DNA of 64,000 nt from Cordylochernes scorpioides (lineage: Eukaryota; Arthropoda; Arachnida; Pseudoscorpiones; Chernetidae): positions 98,590,874 to 98,654,873 of the forward strand of contig CP092872.1 of NCBI GenBank assembly GCA_030710605.1, given 5' to 3'. The notes below the pieces were generated by a model. It saw only the letters and a program-made list of their open reading frames with translations. It ran no database searches and had not been told where the DNA came from. Position 1 is the first letter of the stretch; each line of letters begins with the position of its first letter. A program made the translations under genes and the position numbers. Shown here one piece after another: positions 23,411-34,405 of this stretch.

Positions 23411-24103
23411 CAGGTAGTGCCCGTTGATTTTGGAGACCTGGTAGACATTGTTGGTTCCACCGATTATCCTGTCGACGGCCCTTATGTAGTGGTAGGGCTC
23501 AAGTTCGGGGCTGTACTCCACGTAGACGCAGTTGTCTTCGGAGGAGGACGCCTGCCGCGCCCTGGCCTCCGCGATATGCGCTCGAGTGGTCTTGATCTCT
23601 TCCGCCCGCGGCACCCATCCCGTGGACGATCGTGGCCGGGGAATGGCTCCTGCGCCTCTGGGGTTAGAGTAATGTTTCGCCGCTGTGGGTGAATCCGCCG
23701 AATTGCGGCGCCTTTTTCGACTCTTGATGACGGTGAAGTCTTCGTCTGCTCCAGGGCTTGGGTCTTCGGTGTAGTCCGCCCAGTTTCCCAGGACACGGGC
23801 AGCGCCATTAGATGACGTAGCTGCTGCCGAGCCGGTCGTGACGTCAGATTTGCATTCCTATCGCCTGTCGGCGGATTTGCATAGATTTGATTTTTGCCTG
23901 AAGCATTTGAAATTTTGTTTTGCGGATCTTCTTTCGAAGATAATTCCGCAAATGATTGAGTTTGTGCGCCGTGCCTTACAGGCTTTTGTACGGCCTTTGA
24001 AGGGCTTTCAGCCCGTACCAGATTCGTCGCTATACGCGACATTTTTCAGCTCGCCCGAGGCGAAAAACGCGGAGCTCGCGCGACGCGTGGCCGCACGGTC
24101 AAC
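23411..24103 (-). pseudogene. GC-rich LINE, 5' fragment (5' UTR and N-terminal ORF1), second lineage
   Basis: The 5' UTR, from about 24103 to the ATG at 24042, matches that of the complete LINE to its right (GGAGCTCGCG and GCGTGGCCGC words). ORF1 follows, homologous to the N-terminal 215 or so residues of the complete copy (NWAD, RARQAS and NGHYL segments) but with a frame break near 23843-23846 where about 16 nt present in the other copy are missing. It is truncated at 23411. It contains the 87 bp (23758-23844) also found in the polyubiquitin gene. Confidence 0.8.
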
Positions 24104-24230
24104 GTGTGTGTGTGTGTGTGACAATTTTTTTGACAATTAAACATTATTTATTGTCTTCTAGACAATGTTATACAATTTCAAAGAGAAATATATTACAAAG
24201 ATAAGATAAGAGAATATATATATACATATT

Positions 24231-27200
24231 TTACAAGATGGGTGATGAAGGAAGGAGACCTCGTCGCTGGAGGGTCCTGGACCAGGCGATGAGCGGGTCC
24301 TCCACCGCTTCTCCGAGCCCAACCTGGACAAAGTAGCGATAAATTCGCAACTTTGCCGACGTCAGGATGGTAAGGGCGTCGTCCTCAAGGCCGGACCCGC
24401 CGAAGATCCAAGCCTGCAGGTCAGGGGGCCGCCCTATGATGTTAAAGGCCTCTCTAATGAGAGGCCTGATGGAACGGCAGCACCAGTAACGGTGGCCGAG
24501 GGAGCGGTCGATGGACCCGCAGGCAGGACAGGAGAGGCCGACCGATGCAGGATGGGCCGGATGGGGCAGGGCGTGGAGGGCCAACTTGAGGGCCGCGTCG
24601 GCCTCGTGGCCCGAGAAGGCGCAGCGCCGCAGCGAGGCCCAGTCGATCCTAGATGGAAGTGGACCGATGGTGGGCGACCATCTCGAGGTGAACCTTGAGA
24701 TGGGCGTGGCGGCGAGGCGCGGGCGATCCAGGGCCCGTCGGGCCGAGCGGGTCGTGAGGCCGTTGAGGAACGGCGTAGCCGTCCCCCGCAGCACCACGGC
24801 CGCAGCTAGGGAGCTAGATGAAGGCGTGGACTCCGCCCCGAAGCCCACGGCGTTCTCGGAGGTCAGCCTCCGACAGAAGGCGCCCAGGGCCGCGGCGTCA
24901 GCCAGGGCCGAGCGCGTAGGTCGGGCGGTGAGGTGGTCCTCCGCGAGGAGGTCCCGGATTCGGGCTCCGCGCCAGCGGGCAGGGGCCAGGAGGTCGGGAG
25001 GGCGAAGGAACCGGCAGCCACCGATGATTGGGATGTCCAGCAGCAGAGATGCGGGGACCGCCCGGTGATTGAGGCTCAGGATCTTGGAGGCCTCCTCCCA
25101 GAGCTTCAGCAGCCGTAGACGGCGGGGCTGGAGACGGGTGCCGTCCGGTGGAGGGTGGATCCAGGCCTCACCGGTTTCTACCAGCCAGCTGAAGGCATTT
25201 CTGCCTCCGCGGAGCGCGACCTGCACCCCCTTGAGGCAGGCGAGCTGGAGTTGGGTTGCCAGGTCGAGGAGGCCGAGGCCTCCGATGGCAACAGGCCTCG
25301 CCATGACGGCGGCGGGAAGCCATGCCGTGTGCTCGGGCCCCCAGACGAACCTCGCTAGTCTGGCCTGCAGTTTGGCGATGGTCGGGGGTGATGGCAGGTA
25401 CCCGTGCAGGTGATGCTGGATGGTGGAGCCCACCAGCGAGTTCGCCGCTCTAGCTCGTCCAACGAGGGATAGGCCGCGGGTGAAGGGCGTCCATCTGCGG
25501 CAGGCGGACTCCAGGAGGGCGAGAAGATGCTGCTCCTGATGGGCTACGGAGATTCTGGGGGCGATGTCGAGCCCGAGGACCCTGATGGAGGTGGTCGACC
25601 AGGAGGCGCCGAGAGGGGAGTCGCCGCGGTTGCGCCAGGCTCCGCACCAAAGGCCCGCGCTCTTCCCGAGGTTGACGGCGATACCGGAGGCCCGCTTGAA
25701 GTCTTCGAGGACGGTCGCCACCCGCTCGAATTCTTCGTCGCGATGGAAAAGGAGGACGATGTCGTCGGCGTAGGCGATGACGTTGCCCACGCCGAGGGTC
25801 AACTCCAGGCGACGTAGCAGCGGCCCCGTAACAATGCTAAAGAGGGCGGCACTCACGGCGCAGCCCTGCCTTAGGCCGTTGAGGAGGGGGAAGGCGGTGG
25901 TGTGAAAGCCTCCAGCCCGGATCGTTGCGTCCGCCCCGGCGTACAAGATGTTAATCCAGCCCATGAAGGCCGGCGGGAGGCGGAGGGACGTCATCAGGGA
26001 CTCCAGGAAGCCGCGGTCCAGGGAATCGAAGGCGGACTCCAAGTCGATGCCCATGACGGCCAGCGGCGAGCCCATGGCGGTTGCCTCCTCAACAGCATCC
26101 GTCACCTTAGCGATGTTCCAGGACGGGGACCTCCCGGGAACGGCGTACGTCTGGCAGTCTGGTACCAGGGCTCGTAGGTGGGGCTTGAGGCGCCGGTGGA
26201 GAATGGCAGCCAGCACCCTGTAGTCGGCCGAGGGCAGTGCAATGGGCCTGTATCCCTCAAGGCCGCGACCGCCGCGGGCCTTGGGCACCAGGCAGATGGA
26301 GCTGCGCCGCGTCGACAGGGGCAGGGCTCCGCGGAGCCGTGAAGCCGCGAAGACTCGGGCCAGAGCTTCGGCGAAGAAGTCCTCGAAGGCGGCGAGGAGT
26401 TCGCATGGTAAGCCGTCCCAGCCGGGGGCCTTTCCGCGAGGGAGGTGGCGGATGGCGGCGGCAATCTTGCTGGGGCAGATTTCGGGCCGGTGGAGGGGGT
26501 CTTCCTCGCCCAGCGCGCTGATGGGGATGATCATGCTGTTGCCGATGAAGGCGGCTCCCGCAGTTGGGTCGCTGGTGGGACGGGCGAAGCGGGGCTGGAA
26601 GATCGCGTACGCCTTCCTCCGAAGCTCGGGGCCCTCGATGACGTTGTCGTCGTCGTCCCTGATGACGCTGACCGGGCGTCGAAGATGGATCGCGCGCGCC
26701 AGGTCCGGCAGCGACGGGTAGTCGGCCCGGATGGAGGAGGACTCGAGCTGCGCTGCGATGTATCTTCTTGCTCTGACGACGTAGCCGTCGCTGGCAGTGT
26801 GGCGCGGGTCGTGAAGGGATCTGGCCTCCGCTAACAGCCCCGCCTTGATGGTGGTCCACCTGTCCCACCACAGGATCCCGTCATCGTCGTCGTGCGCAAG
26901 GTCTTCCTCCAACTCCCGGATGTAGCCAGCCTGGTGTTCTAGGGCAAGGCCCGAGCGGAGCATCGCGGCCAAGCGAGGCTGGTGAGGGGAGACGGCGGGC
27001 GGGCCCACCTGGAGCAGCACGAGGCGGTGGTCAGAGAGGTGGTAGTGGCTGGTCGCGTAGGTGGTGACGCGATCCAGGACTCCTGCAGGGACGAGGATCC
27101 GGTCCAGGCGGCTGCTCTCAATTTGGTCGCCGCGGCTAGCGACTCTGGTGGGCAGGTGGGCGGCGTCAAACTGGGTGGCTACGTCCACCAGCGCAGCCAG

Positions 27201-27671
27201 GTCCAGAAGAGCGGCGAGGGCATCCGCGGAGGACGACGAAGGCTCCCTGATGTTGAGATCCCCGAGGATCCAGGCCCTCTCCCGGATCGCTGTTGCCGTC
27301 AGGAGCTCCAATTGCTCTAGCCGCTCGCGGGGGTCGTGTGCCAGATGGGCGTTGATGATGGTCATCTCCTCGCCGTGGACATCGATGACGGCCAAGGCAA
27401 TGTGGCCCGGCCACAGGACACGCTGTCGTAGCACGGCGACGCCTGGTCCGAAGACGCAGGCGAGTCCGGATCCCGAGATGGCTACGGGATGGGCCAATAT
27501 AACAGCGCTGTAGCCGAGGCAGAGGTCTTGGCCGCTGCCGAGATGAAGTGCGTTTGTCTCCTGGACAAACGCGATGTCCACGTGATGTTGCCTGAGGAGA
27601 TGACAAAGGGCAAGGCTCCTCCCCCGAGTGGCGAGCCCTCGCGCGTTGATGCTGGCGAGACGGTAGCTCAT
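24231..27671 (-). CDS. LINE ORF2: apurinic endonuclease and reverse transcriptase
   Basis: 1146 residues. The N-terminal APE-like endonuclease shows QETN, GDLN and SDHR motifs (about residues 35-220). The reverse transcriptase (about 400-760) has KAPGWDG, the GIDLESAFDS block and YADD near residue 633. The C-terminal part has a Cys/His cluster (CPACG...GHRYWCC) near residue 1060. It would nick the target and reverse-transcribe the element RNA on it. The start ATG (27669-27671) overlaps the ORF1 stop as ATGA, which suggests reinitiation by ribosomes finishing ORF1. No stop or frameshift is seen, so it is possibly active. Confidence 0.92.
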   Translation of the reverse strand: MSYRLASINARGLATRGRSLALCHLLRQHHVDIAFVQETNALHLGSGQDLCLGYSAVILAHPVAISGSGLACVFGPGVAVLRQRVLWPGHIALAVIDVHGEEMTIINAHLAHDPRERLEQLELLTATAIRERAWILGDLNIREPSSSSADALAALLDLAALVDVATQFDAAHLPTRVASRGDQIESSRLDRILVPAGVLDRVTTYATSHYHLSDHRLVLLQVGPPAVSPHQPRLAAMLRSGLALEHQAGYIRELEEDLAHDDDDGILWWDRWTTIKAGLLAEARSLHDPRHTASDGYVVRARRYIAAQLESSSIRADYPSLPDLARAIHLRRPVSVIRDDDDNVIEGPELRRKAYAIFQPRFARPTSDPTAGAAFIGNSMIIPISALGEEDPLHRPEICPSKIAAAIRHLPRGKAPGWDGLPCELLAAFEDFFAEALARVFAASRLRGALPLSTRRSSICLVPKARGGRGLEGYRPIALPSADYRVLAAILHRRLKPHLRALVPDCQTYAVPGRSPSWNIAKVTDAVEEATAMGSPLAVMGIDLESAFDSLDRGFLESLMTSLRLPPAFMGWINILYAGADATIRAGGFHTTAFPLLNGLRQGCAVSAALFSIVTGPLLRRLELTLGVGNVIAYADDIVLLFHRDEEFERVATVLEDFKRASGIAVNLGKSAGLWCGAWRNRGDSPLGASWSTTSIRVLGLDIAPRISVAHQEQHLLALLESACRRWTPFTRGLSLVGRARAANSLVGSTIQHHLHGYLPSPPTIAKLQARLARFVWGPEHTAWLPAAVMARPVAIGGLGLLDLATQLQLACLKGVQVALRGGRNAFSWLVETGEAWIHPPPDGTRLQPRRLRLLKLWEEASKILSLNHRAVPASLLLDIPIIGGCRFLRPPDLLAPARWRGARIRDLLAEDHLTARPTRSALADAAALGAFCRRLTSENAVGFGAESTPSSSSLAAAVVLRGTATPFLNGLTTRSARRALDRPRLAATPISRFTSRWSPTIGPLPSRIDWASLRRCAFSGHEADAALKLALHALPHPAHPASVGLSCPACGSIDRSLGHRYWCCRSIRPLIREAFNIIGRPPDLQAWIFGGSGLEDDALTILTSAKLRIYRYFVQVGLGEAVEDPLIAWSRTLQRRGLLPSSPIL

Positions 27672-29332
27672 TGTTGCCGTCCCTTAAGCACCCCCTTGGT
27701 CTTCTGGAGGGTCTTGCGGATGGTGTGGTTGGAGTCTGGGATCGAGGCCTTGATGGTTTCGGCCACCTGGTCGAGGGCGGCGACCTGTGCTTTTGACAGC
27801 GAGGGCGCTCGCTTCTCCATTTTTCTTTTAGAGGTGAGTAGCCGCTGTGCGTCCTCGCGGTCTATATCGGGCAGCCCGTCCCAGTCGATGGAGAGGTTGG
27901 GGGACTGCTTGAGGTGCTCCAGCAGCTGGAAGAGTGCGGGTTTTCCCCGGGGAGACGCGGAGGGAGTTGTGGTCAGCTCCTCCTCCGACATCTCAATGTC
28001 GAGCGGAAAGGTCTCGGGCTCGAGGGGCCGCGGGGTAGCTAGAGGAGCAGGGGGGGCGACAGGGGCGGGCTGGGCAAGATCCCTCGGTTCGGCAGGATGG
28101 AGCGCCGAGGGGGTCACTGGAGCCTCAGTTGATGCCTTGGCCGGTTGGACGGGGGACGCCGGTGTTGCGGGCGCAGGTGCCGGCTTCCTTGGCTGCTGAG
28201 GAGGAGGAGGAGGGGGAGGCCTTGCGTCAGTGGGAGACGCTGCTTGCCTGGGGTTGCCGTTCCCTTGTCTGGCGAGCGCTGGGCAGTTGGCTCTGCGGTG
28301 GCCCTGTTTACCGCATTTGGAACACTTGATTCCAAAGGAGAGGAATGCCGACAGGGTGTCTCCCTTGGAGTGGATGGTCAGTCGGGTGGGCAGCGTCTCC
28401 AGCCTTACGCCTTCGCGGAGCAGGATGAACGCCTCCCGGCGGCCGTCGGTGAAGGTGAACTCCCCCCTTTTGACCAGGATGGGGGCGATGGAGGTGACCC
28501 TCCCAAATTGGCCCAGGGCGGTCGTGATGGTGCTGTCCTCCACAAAGCCGGGCAGGTTCGCCACGACTATGCGCTCCGCCCTCTTGCGGAAGGGGAAGAC
28601 CTTGAGGGTCGTTCCCTCGATTTCCAGGCCGTCCGCGACCAGACGGTTCGCGAGGTCCTTGTTCGCGAGGCCCACGAGGTAGTGGCCGTTCATTCGATTG
28701 AACTGCGTGATCTTTTTTGGCCCCCCGAGTAGCGTGCTCATTGCCTTGAGGTATGAGTAGTCCGGGATTTCTGGGCACAGCTCCACGAAGACGTAGTTCT
28801 CGTGGTTGGTAGTGGCTTGCCTCGCCCTGGCGTCGGCGATGTTGGCGCGTGTCGCCTTGATCTCCTGAGGCGGCACTGCTCTCGGCCCTGTTGGCCGCCT
28901 CCGCTGCTGGGGGCTGGGCTTCTCAGCAGGCCTGCCAGGCTGCCTAGCGGCGTGCTCCGGTGTTGAAGTGAGGCGCCTCTTCTTGCTCTTCACAAAGGTG
29001 TAGCCCTCGTTGGAGTCCACCTCCGCCATCTCGCTGTCGGCCCAGTTGAGCGAGGCCGGGCTAGCTGGAGTTGCGCTGGTCGTAGCAGCAGTCTTCGGCG
29101 CCGTGACGTCACCACGCGCGGCGGCCAGATTTACATGCATATCGCCTGCCGGCAGATTTGCATCTTTTTGAGTTTCAGAAGAAATTTCTTTTGAAATCTT
29201 CATCATATTTTCGTTTTTTGGCGAAAATTCCTCGCCTGGTTGCGATCCAGTGCTGGGCCTTTCAGGCTCTTGATCAGCGGATCGAGGGCAATCTTTTGAC
29301 ACCGAATTCGGCAGGGTCAGCGCCAGTGACAT
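27668..29332 (-). CDS. LINE ORF1: nucleic-acid-binding protein with CCHC knuckle
   Basis: 554 residues from the ATG at 29330-29332. A basic KSKKRR stretch near residue 120 is followed by a region resembling an RRM/PRE_C2HC-type domain (NGHYL, VVANLPG segments), then one CCHC knuckle KCSKCGKQGHRRANC near residue 334. A long proline/alanine-rich tail follows. Such ORF1 proteins coat the element RNA. It ends in the TGA of the ATGA overlap with ORF2. Confidence 0.88.
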   Translation of the reverse strand: MSLALTLPNSVSKDCPRSADQEPERPSTGSQPGEEFSPKNENMMKISKEISSETQKDANLPAGDMHVNLAAARGDVTAPKTAATTSATPASPASLNWADSEMAEVDSNEGYTFVKSKKRRLTSTPEHAARQPGRPAEKPSPQQRRRPTGPRAVPPQEIKATRANIADARARQATTNHENYVFVELCPEIPDYSYLKAMSTLLGGPKKITQFNRMNGHYLVGLANKDLANRLVADGLEIEGTTLKVFPFRKRAERIVVANLPGFVEDSTITTALGQFGRVTSIAPILVKRGEFTFTDGRREAFILLREGVRLETLPTRLTIHSKGDTLSAFLSFGIKCSKCGKQGHRRANCPALARQGNGNPRQAASPTDARPPPPPPPQQPRKPAPAPATPASPVQPAKASTEAPVTPSALHPAEPRDLAQPAPVAPPAPLATPRPLEPETFPLDIEMSEEELTTTPSASPRGKPALFQLLEHLKQSPNLSIDWDGLPDIDREDAQRLLTSKRKMEKRAPSLSKAQVAALDQVAETIKASIPDSNHTIRKTLQKTKGVLKGRQQ

Positions 29333-29399
29333 GCACTCCAGAGGCGAAAACGGCGGAGCTCGCGAAAGCGTGGCCGCTCGCTCGAGTGTGTGTGTGTGT

Positions 29400-29575
29400 C
29401 CTCTATGGATTCAAAAACCATACTTCCAATCGCCGTGAAATTTTGGGATATTATTAGGCATATCCCCGGAAAGGTTTTCGAAAAATAATTTCTTGAATAT
29501 CTTTAATATCCTTAGAGTTATTTGCAGATTTGTAGCTTTAACTCGCAAGCAGCGCCACCTTGCGACGGAGATAGG
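29400..29575 (-). mobile_element. RTE-like family B fragment, inverted
   Basis: Reverse complement of the 3' part of family B (ATTCAAAAACCATAC... to CGCAAGCAGCGCC). Its tail is where the (AC)n and the complete LINE sit. Confidence 0.55.
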
Positions 29576-31230
29576 CTTAGGTCTGCCCCACCCCGTGAGA
29601 GAATGGATTCGTCCGGCCGCCGGCCGACAGTCCAAGTACCCACCGACCAATCAGGGCAGAGTTGGTGACACAGCTGTGCCAAGTAGACAAGAAAAAAAGC
29701 CTCGCGGGAGCTTGCCCAAGATGACCTCCGGGAACTTCGTCCATCTTCCATAAACGACCATGAATTTATTCAACCTCATCGAGTATTTTCCAAGGGACCG
29801 GGAAAAAATGTTCATATGCTATAAACTCATATAGCGAGCTCAAATATGCACTTCCTTTGATATTTAGACACACTTATATGCACATTCATGAAAAAAAGAT
29901 AGAGTCTTCTTTAAACTTTAGGTCTTAGAGGTTTTGGTGGTTTTATGAAGCCACAATTAATAGATTTATAGATTCAAAAAAAAAAGAATTACTCTGGAGG
30001 TATCTAATCAATTTCGCCACAGGAAACTATAAAAGTACCATGACACGATATATATACTGGATGTTGCATCCTCGGCTTTCTCGTGGTTGAGGGAACCAAA
30101 CAAGGAACGCTACCAAACCATAATCCTGAAACATGATGGACTCCATAATAACTATTGTGAGAGAAACAAGTTCCGTGAACTTGGACCAAGCTGCATATGT
30201 TAATATTCGGGAAAATTTATCAAATAAATTATTTTATTCGCACTGCTAGAACACTTTCTCGATCTTTTTGATGTATATAAGCATGATACAAATTACCCAA
30301 AACCTTACCTAACCAAACTGCATCCCACTCTTCACCCTCAAAGCTGCAGAGCTCTGGTGACTGTGAGGCGTAGATGGAGCCTGAAGCCTTGACAGCACCA
30401 GAGTCTAGATAGACTCAAACCCCTTTGGGCCAGTCACATTGACCTATGGTGGCTAACTTGACCCTTCCAGCACCAAGCCAGTGTCCAGCTTGGACTCTTC
30501 CTAAATGTACCTTCCCATGGGCAGGCCAAAGACCCATGGTAGTTGATCATATTACTATCTACCAGATCCACCACAGCCCTAGACCTTACCCAAGCAGACT
30601 CCAAGATGACCAGATTCCACCATGTTTCTATCTTTTTTTCCTTAATAATCAAAACTTTTTTACATATTTATTTTTGATTAATTGAAAAAAAATATTTTTT
30701 TAGCCTCTAATTTGTATTTTTTTGAGTCATTATAGCTTTGAGGTTAGTTTGTCAACACTGGGGGCAAGTAGAGGGATTTTTAAAGATTTTTGTATGGAGA
30801 GTAAACTAGAGGGTGGCAGGAGGAGTTGCAAGACAGCAGTGAGCATGTGTCTATGAGTCTGTGACTGGCTGGACTCCTCTTTCAAATCCTGAACCATGCT
30901 CTGGTGATGGCTCCTGAAGTGACAAACAGCTGAGGTAGGCAGGGAGAGATGGGTTGGTTCGCTGGCACCAATAGCTTTATTTTTACCATCATTTTTTGTT
31001 TTCATGTTTATTTTACACATATAACAAATTTCTACTGTCCTTACTTCTATGAAAAAAAAATATTTTTTATACTTTCATCAGTGGTGAACCCTCCCAACAG
31101 TTTCGACAATTCAATCTACCACACTGCTTCTTAGAGCTCTAATTCTGTATTGGACTATCCTGCCTATATATGCTACACTGAAATGTGTAAAAGAAACATT
31201 TGTGCCTTAATGATTTCATTTTCCTATATA
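29576..31230. other. No gene recognised
   Basis: 29576-29755 is GC-rich with no convincing ORF. 29760-31230 is mostly AT-rich unique-looking sequence. Around 31080-31125 it shares a short segment (CAGTGGTGAACCCTCCCAAC) with 19290. Confidence 0.4.
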
Positions 31231-31232
31231 TA

Positions 31233-33211
31233 TACAGTAAAACCCCGCTAATACGAACCCTGGATATAACGAACCTTCCCTTATAATGAACCCACGCCGA
31301 TTCCCAATTCCATTCCATTAAAAATACCATCGTTATAACGAACTTTGCGATTTTTAGAATAACGAACTCCCCTATAACGAACCTATTTTCGGTCCCAAAA
31401 TAATAAAATCTATTTAAAATACTATGCTTATAACGAACTTAGAATTGTAATTTAAAAAAAATTAAAACAACAAAATTTTGAGCATATTTCAGCTCGCGGA
31501 TCACGATTTCAAAACAATAAATTTAGCGGCATTGTTTGTTTTGATTTTTGCACTTTATTTTTGCTGTATGTTGTATAAATTTTAACACAAATTACTTTTC
31601 ATTAAATAGAATATATTTGCATCCATTAAATTTGAAATATAAAAAATGCAAATGGCTTCCTAAATGAAGAAAACAAAGGCATTTTAAAAACAAAAGCGTT
31701 ATTTCTTTTTAAAAAAAGGCCATTTTCAGAACTTTTCAAAGTGAAACAACACAGGCAAAATGTTAAGAACATATTAAAATAAGAGAATATAAATTTAATA
31801 TTGACGTGACAACGTCTTAAATTAGGTTGCGGCTGGGAGTCACTTATGAAAAAGCCCGGTAACGTTACGATGAGTCACCGAACGAGACATCTGTCAGGAT
31901 AAAAACTAATTGTTGGTTTTTTTATATAGGTTATGTCATACTATTGATAAATGTTGATAGTGTTAAGTAAATTATTAGTTTAAAATTAATTAATTATTAT
32001 TTTACAAATTTTAAATAGTTTCAAATTTATTTAGCAAAAATTTGAACCTTCGATCTGAATAAATGTTTTGATTTTCGAATTGATTATTTAAAATTTCAAA
32101 TATTAAGAAAAAGTGGCAGATATAAGAAAACTTTATTTAAACTGTGTTGAGCAAGAATTTTAACATCTAATATAAGTAAATGTTTTAATTTAAAAGGAAC
32201 AACTATCGACTTGACTTTCGCAAGACACATTACAGCAGAAACACTTCCTTTCATTTCATATTTCTCCTATCATCGTCCTATCCTCAACAAAATCACTCAA
32301 ATAGGAATTAGTTAAGTTTAAGTTTACATGTACAATGTTTTAGTAAACAAAATATATTTCTATAGTTAAAATTTGTGCAATTCTTATTTTCATTCAATTC
32401 CTTGTTCCTATTGTGCAATTTAATTATATTCATATCAATAAATATTCTACCGTTGTCACGTAAAATCTTCGCCCGTAAAACCGACTTTACAGGCAAACAT
32501 TGTTTTTTTTAAAAGATAAAATATAAAGCCATTAAAAATTGTTATAAAGAGGAATCAACCTCAACTTTTGCCGCGATCGCGGTTTTAGAACTTTAAAAAA
32601 AAAAAGTCCAAATAAACGGTCCCGTGATGAAACAAAAATTATTTTTATTTTATTAACTATGGTGATTTTAAAGTCAGCAATGTTTTGCATGACAGGTTTA
32701 AAAAAAAAAAACGAAATCTAGACCTAGAAGAATATGGGGAAAAATGAAATGGAAGTAAAACACTAACTTTATTTGAATGGTGCAATGCTTGAAGAATGCT
32801 TTGAAGCAACATGGTGTTAGAGCCATTTTTCCAAATAAACATTGTATTATATAATGTGATAATGATGTTTTAAAATCATTTTATATCTTTGAATATATAT
32901 TTAATAAAACTTTTCCTAGGATTTGTCTTGATTTTTAAATTAGACATAGAGGTACATGTATGTTAATGACAAGAAGAACCTCTCATCTAATGATTTCTAT
33001 TATTATTCAGTATTAATGTAAGGAAATTGGTCAATTAAGGGGATTAAAACAAAGTGACCACTATTAAGAGGAAGCCTCTTCCAGTGTGTATGGCTGTCCT
33101 TTAATTATACGGTCTAAAAATTTTGAAAAGTAAAAAAAATGGCCAAACCGTGGCTATAGTGAACCAAAAGCTCTGTCCCATTGGGGTTCACTATAAAGGG
33201 GTTTTACTGTA
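31233..33211. mobile_element. Pogo-like (Tc1/mariner superfamily) non-autonomous DNA transposon
   Basis: It begins CAGTAAAACCCCGCTAATAC after TATATA and ends ATAAAGGGGTTTTACTG followed by TA. The terminal inverted repeats are CAGTAAAACCCC, with further subterminal GAACC/GGTTC words (TATAACGAAC repeated near the left end). About 1.98 kb, AT-rich, with no transposase ORF. TA flanks and CAGT termini are typical of pogo/Tigger elements. Confidence 0.7.
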
Positions 33212-33884
33212 TATTTAATTACATATTTTAATTAACTCTTTTTGTGCTTTAATACATTTTGTTTATTTACACAATATGATTTTTTTTCAGTTGTTAAATA
33301 AATTTTATTTAACTAAAAAGAAGAGGCTAATTCCCACTTGACATTTTTTGCTAGCAAAAAGTGGGATTTAGCCACTTCAGTAAATACAGCTTTATATCAC
33401 TATATTATCATATATCAATAAATTTGTGGTTTGCACTTTTTCACCCACTATTTGGACATGTAGAGATTGAAAATGGTTTTAAAAAAAAAATAGTTAGTAT
33501 AAATTTCTTAACAACTACATAGCTTCTCTCTTGTAGCCTGATAAACTATTTTGTACTCTACAGGATAAAAGCTGCAAACTCATACTAAGTTGAGTTTTCA
33601 GAATTTCCAATAGAAATGGCAGACTATAAGAGGTTGAAACTATTGGTTAGGATTATTTTCAAAATTAAACAATATTCTACTGCCGCTGCTGAAATGATAA
33701 ATTAATGGGAGGGCCAGGCTCATCGTTAATGAACCCAATCATATGGCTGGAATATTGCATTTTGCTGTTTTCCTTTTATAGAGATACTAAAGATGACCTT
33801 TAGGAAATGGTATTTTAAAGGAAATATGTGAATATTTTTTTTTTTCTTTTGAGGACAGTTATATATATAAATACACACATATGC

Positions 33885-34054
33885 GGTAGATAGACCCTCC
33901 CTATAAAGGACAACACCTAATTGCAGAGCCAAAGTGTCCTTTAGGGAGAGGTGTCCTCTTACCGGAGAATTGCTAAATAGTAAAAATGGTAATTTTGCAA
34001 GTCAAAACTGTACTTTGTAGAGAGGTGTCCACTAAAGGGAGGTTCTACTGTAAT
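33885..34054. mobile_element. Pogo-like MITE
   Basis: Ends GTAGATAGACCCTCCCTATA and GGGAGGTTCTACTGTA. The interior holds GTGTCCTTTAGGGAGAGGTG and GAGAGGTGTCCACTAAAGGG, the words shared with the elements at 18523 and 43366. Confidence 0.5.
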
Positions 34055-34107
34055 TATAAATATAATAACTAATCAGATGTTTCACTTTTGCCAGCTTGTC
34101 CCATTCA

Positions 34108-34405
34108 CACACCATGTGGGGGTCGGTGGAAGGCTGGTTAAACCGCTTGGTTTTCGACCACTACGACCCGGGTTCGATTCCCGCATTGGACACTTTTTTC
34201 TGTTTAAAAAAAAAATGCTCCAATGGCCCCCGATTCTTGCAAAAGTCCAACCCCACCAGCGAGTGTAAGTAACCAAACGGGGCTCTGGCACATTTGTAAG
34301 TGCAAAGTCGAACTGCTTTTCACATGTGTAGACATGTGGTGCGCTTACAGTAAAAGCAGTCGCTAACTATCCACCATGATTATCATGGCTTTGAGATAAG
34401 AAAGA
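34108..34405 (+). mobile_element. tRNA-derived SINE, copy 1
   Basis: The head resembles a tRNA gene, with the B-box sequence GGGTTCGATTCCCGC near 34170. A T/A run and a conserved body (CCAACCCCACCAGCGAG, GTAGACATGTGGTGCG, AAAAGCAGTCGC) follow. Other copies are at 35600-35880 (minus), 39090-39400 and 39410-39640 (minus), 47200-47310 (minus, partial) and 54385-54705 (plus). Confidence 0.7.

Larger units (their letters stand above)
24104..29384 (-). mobile_element. Complete APE-type LINE (non-LTR retrotransposon), GC-rich, bordered by (AC)n
   Basis: In element orientation: (AC)n at 29399-29385, a short 5' UTR, ORF1 29332-27668, ORF2 27671-24231, and a 3' UTR to about 24121 with AATAAA-like words. 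It is then followed by (AC)n at 24120-24104. Both ORFs are uninterrupted. The coding part is strongly GC-rich against AT-rich flanks. The (AC)n borders recall target-specific R1-clade elements such as Mino. The clade is not certain from motifs alone. Confidence 0.85.

Noticed and set aside
24492-27513. Many plus-strand frames of 60-185 codons opposite the LINE
   Set aside because: GC-rich coding sequence has few antisense stops; motifs exist only on the minus strand.
34108-34405. Genuine tRNA gene
   Set aside because: B box is good, but the arms do not fold into a full cloverleaf and the unit recurs with a non-tRNA body; it is a SINE.
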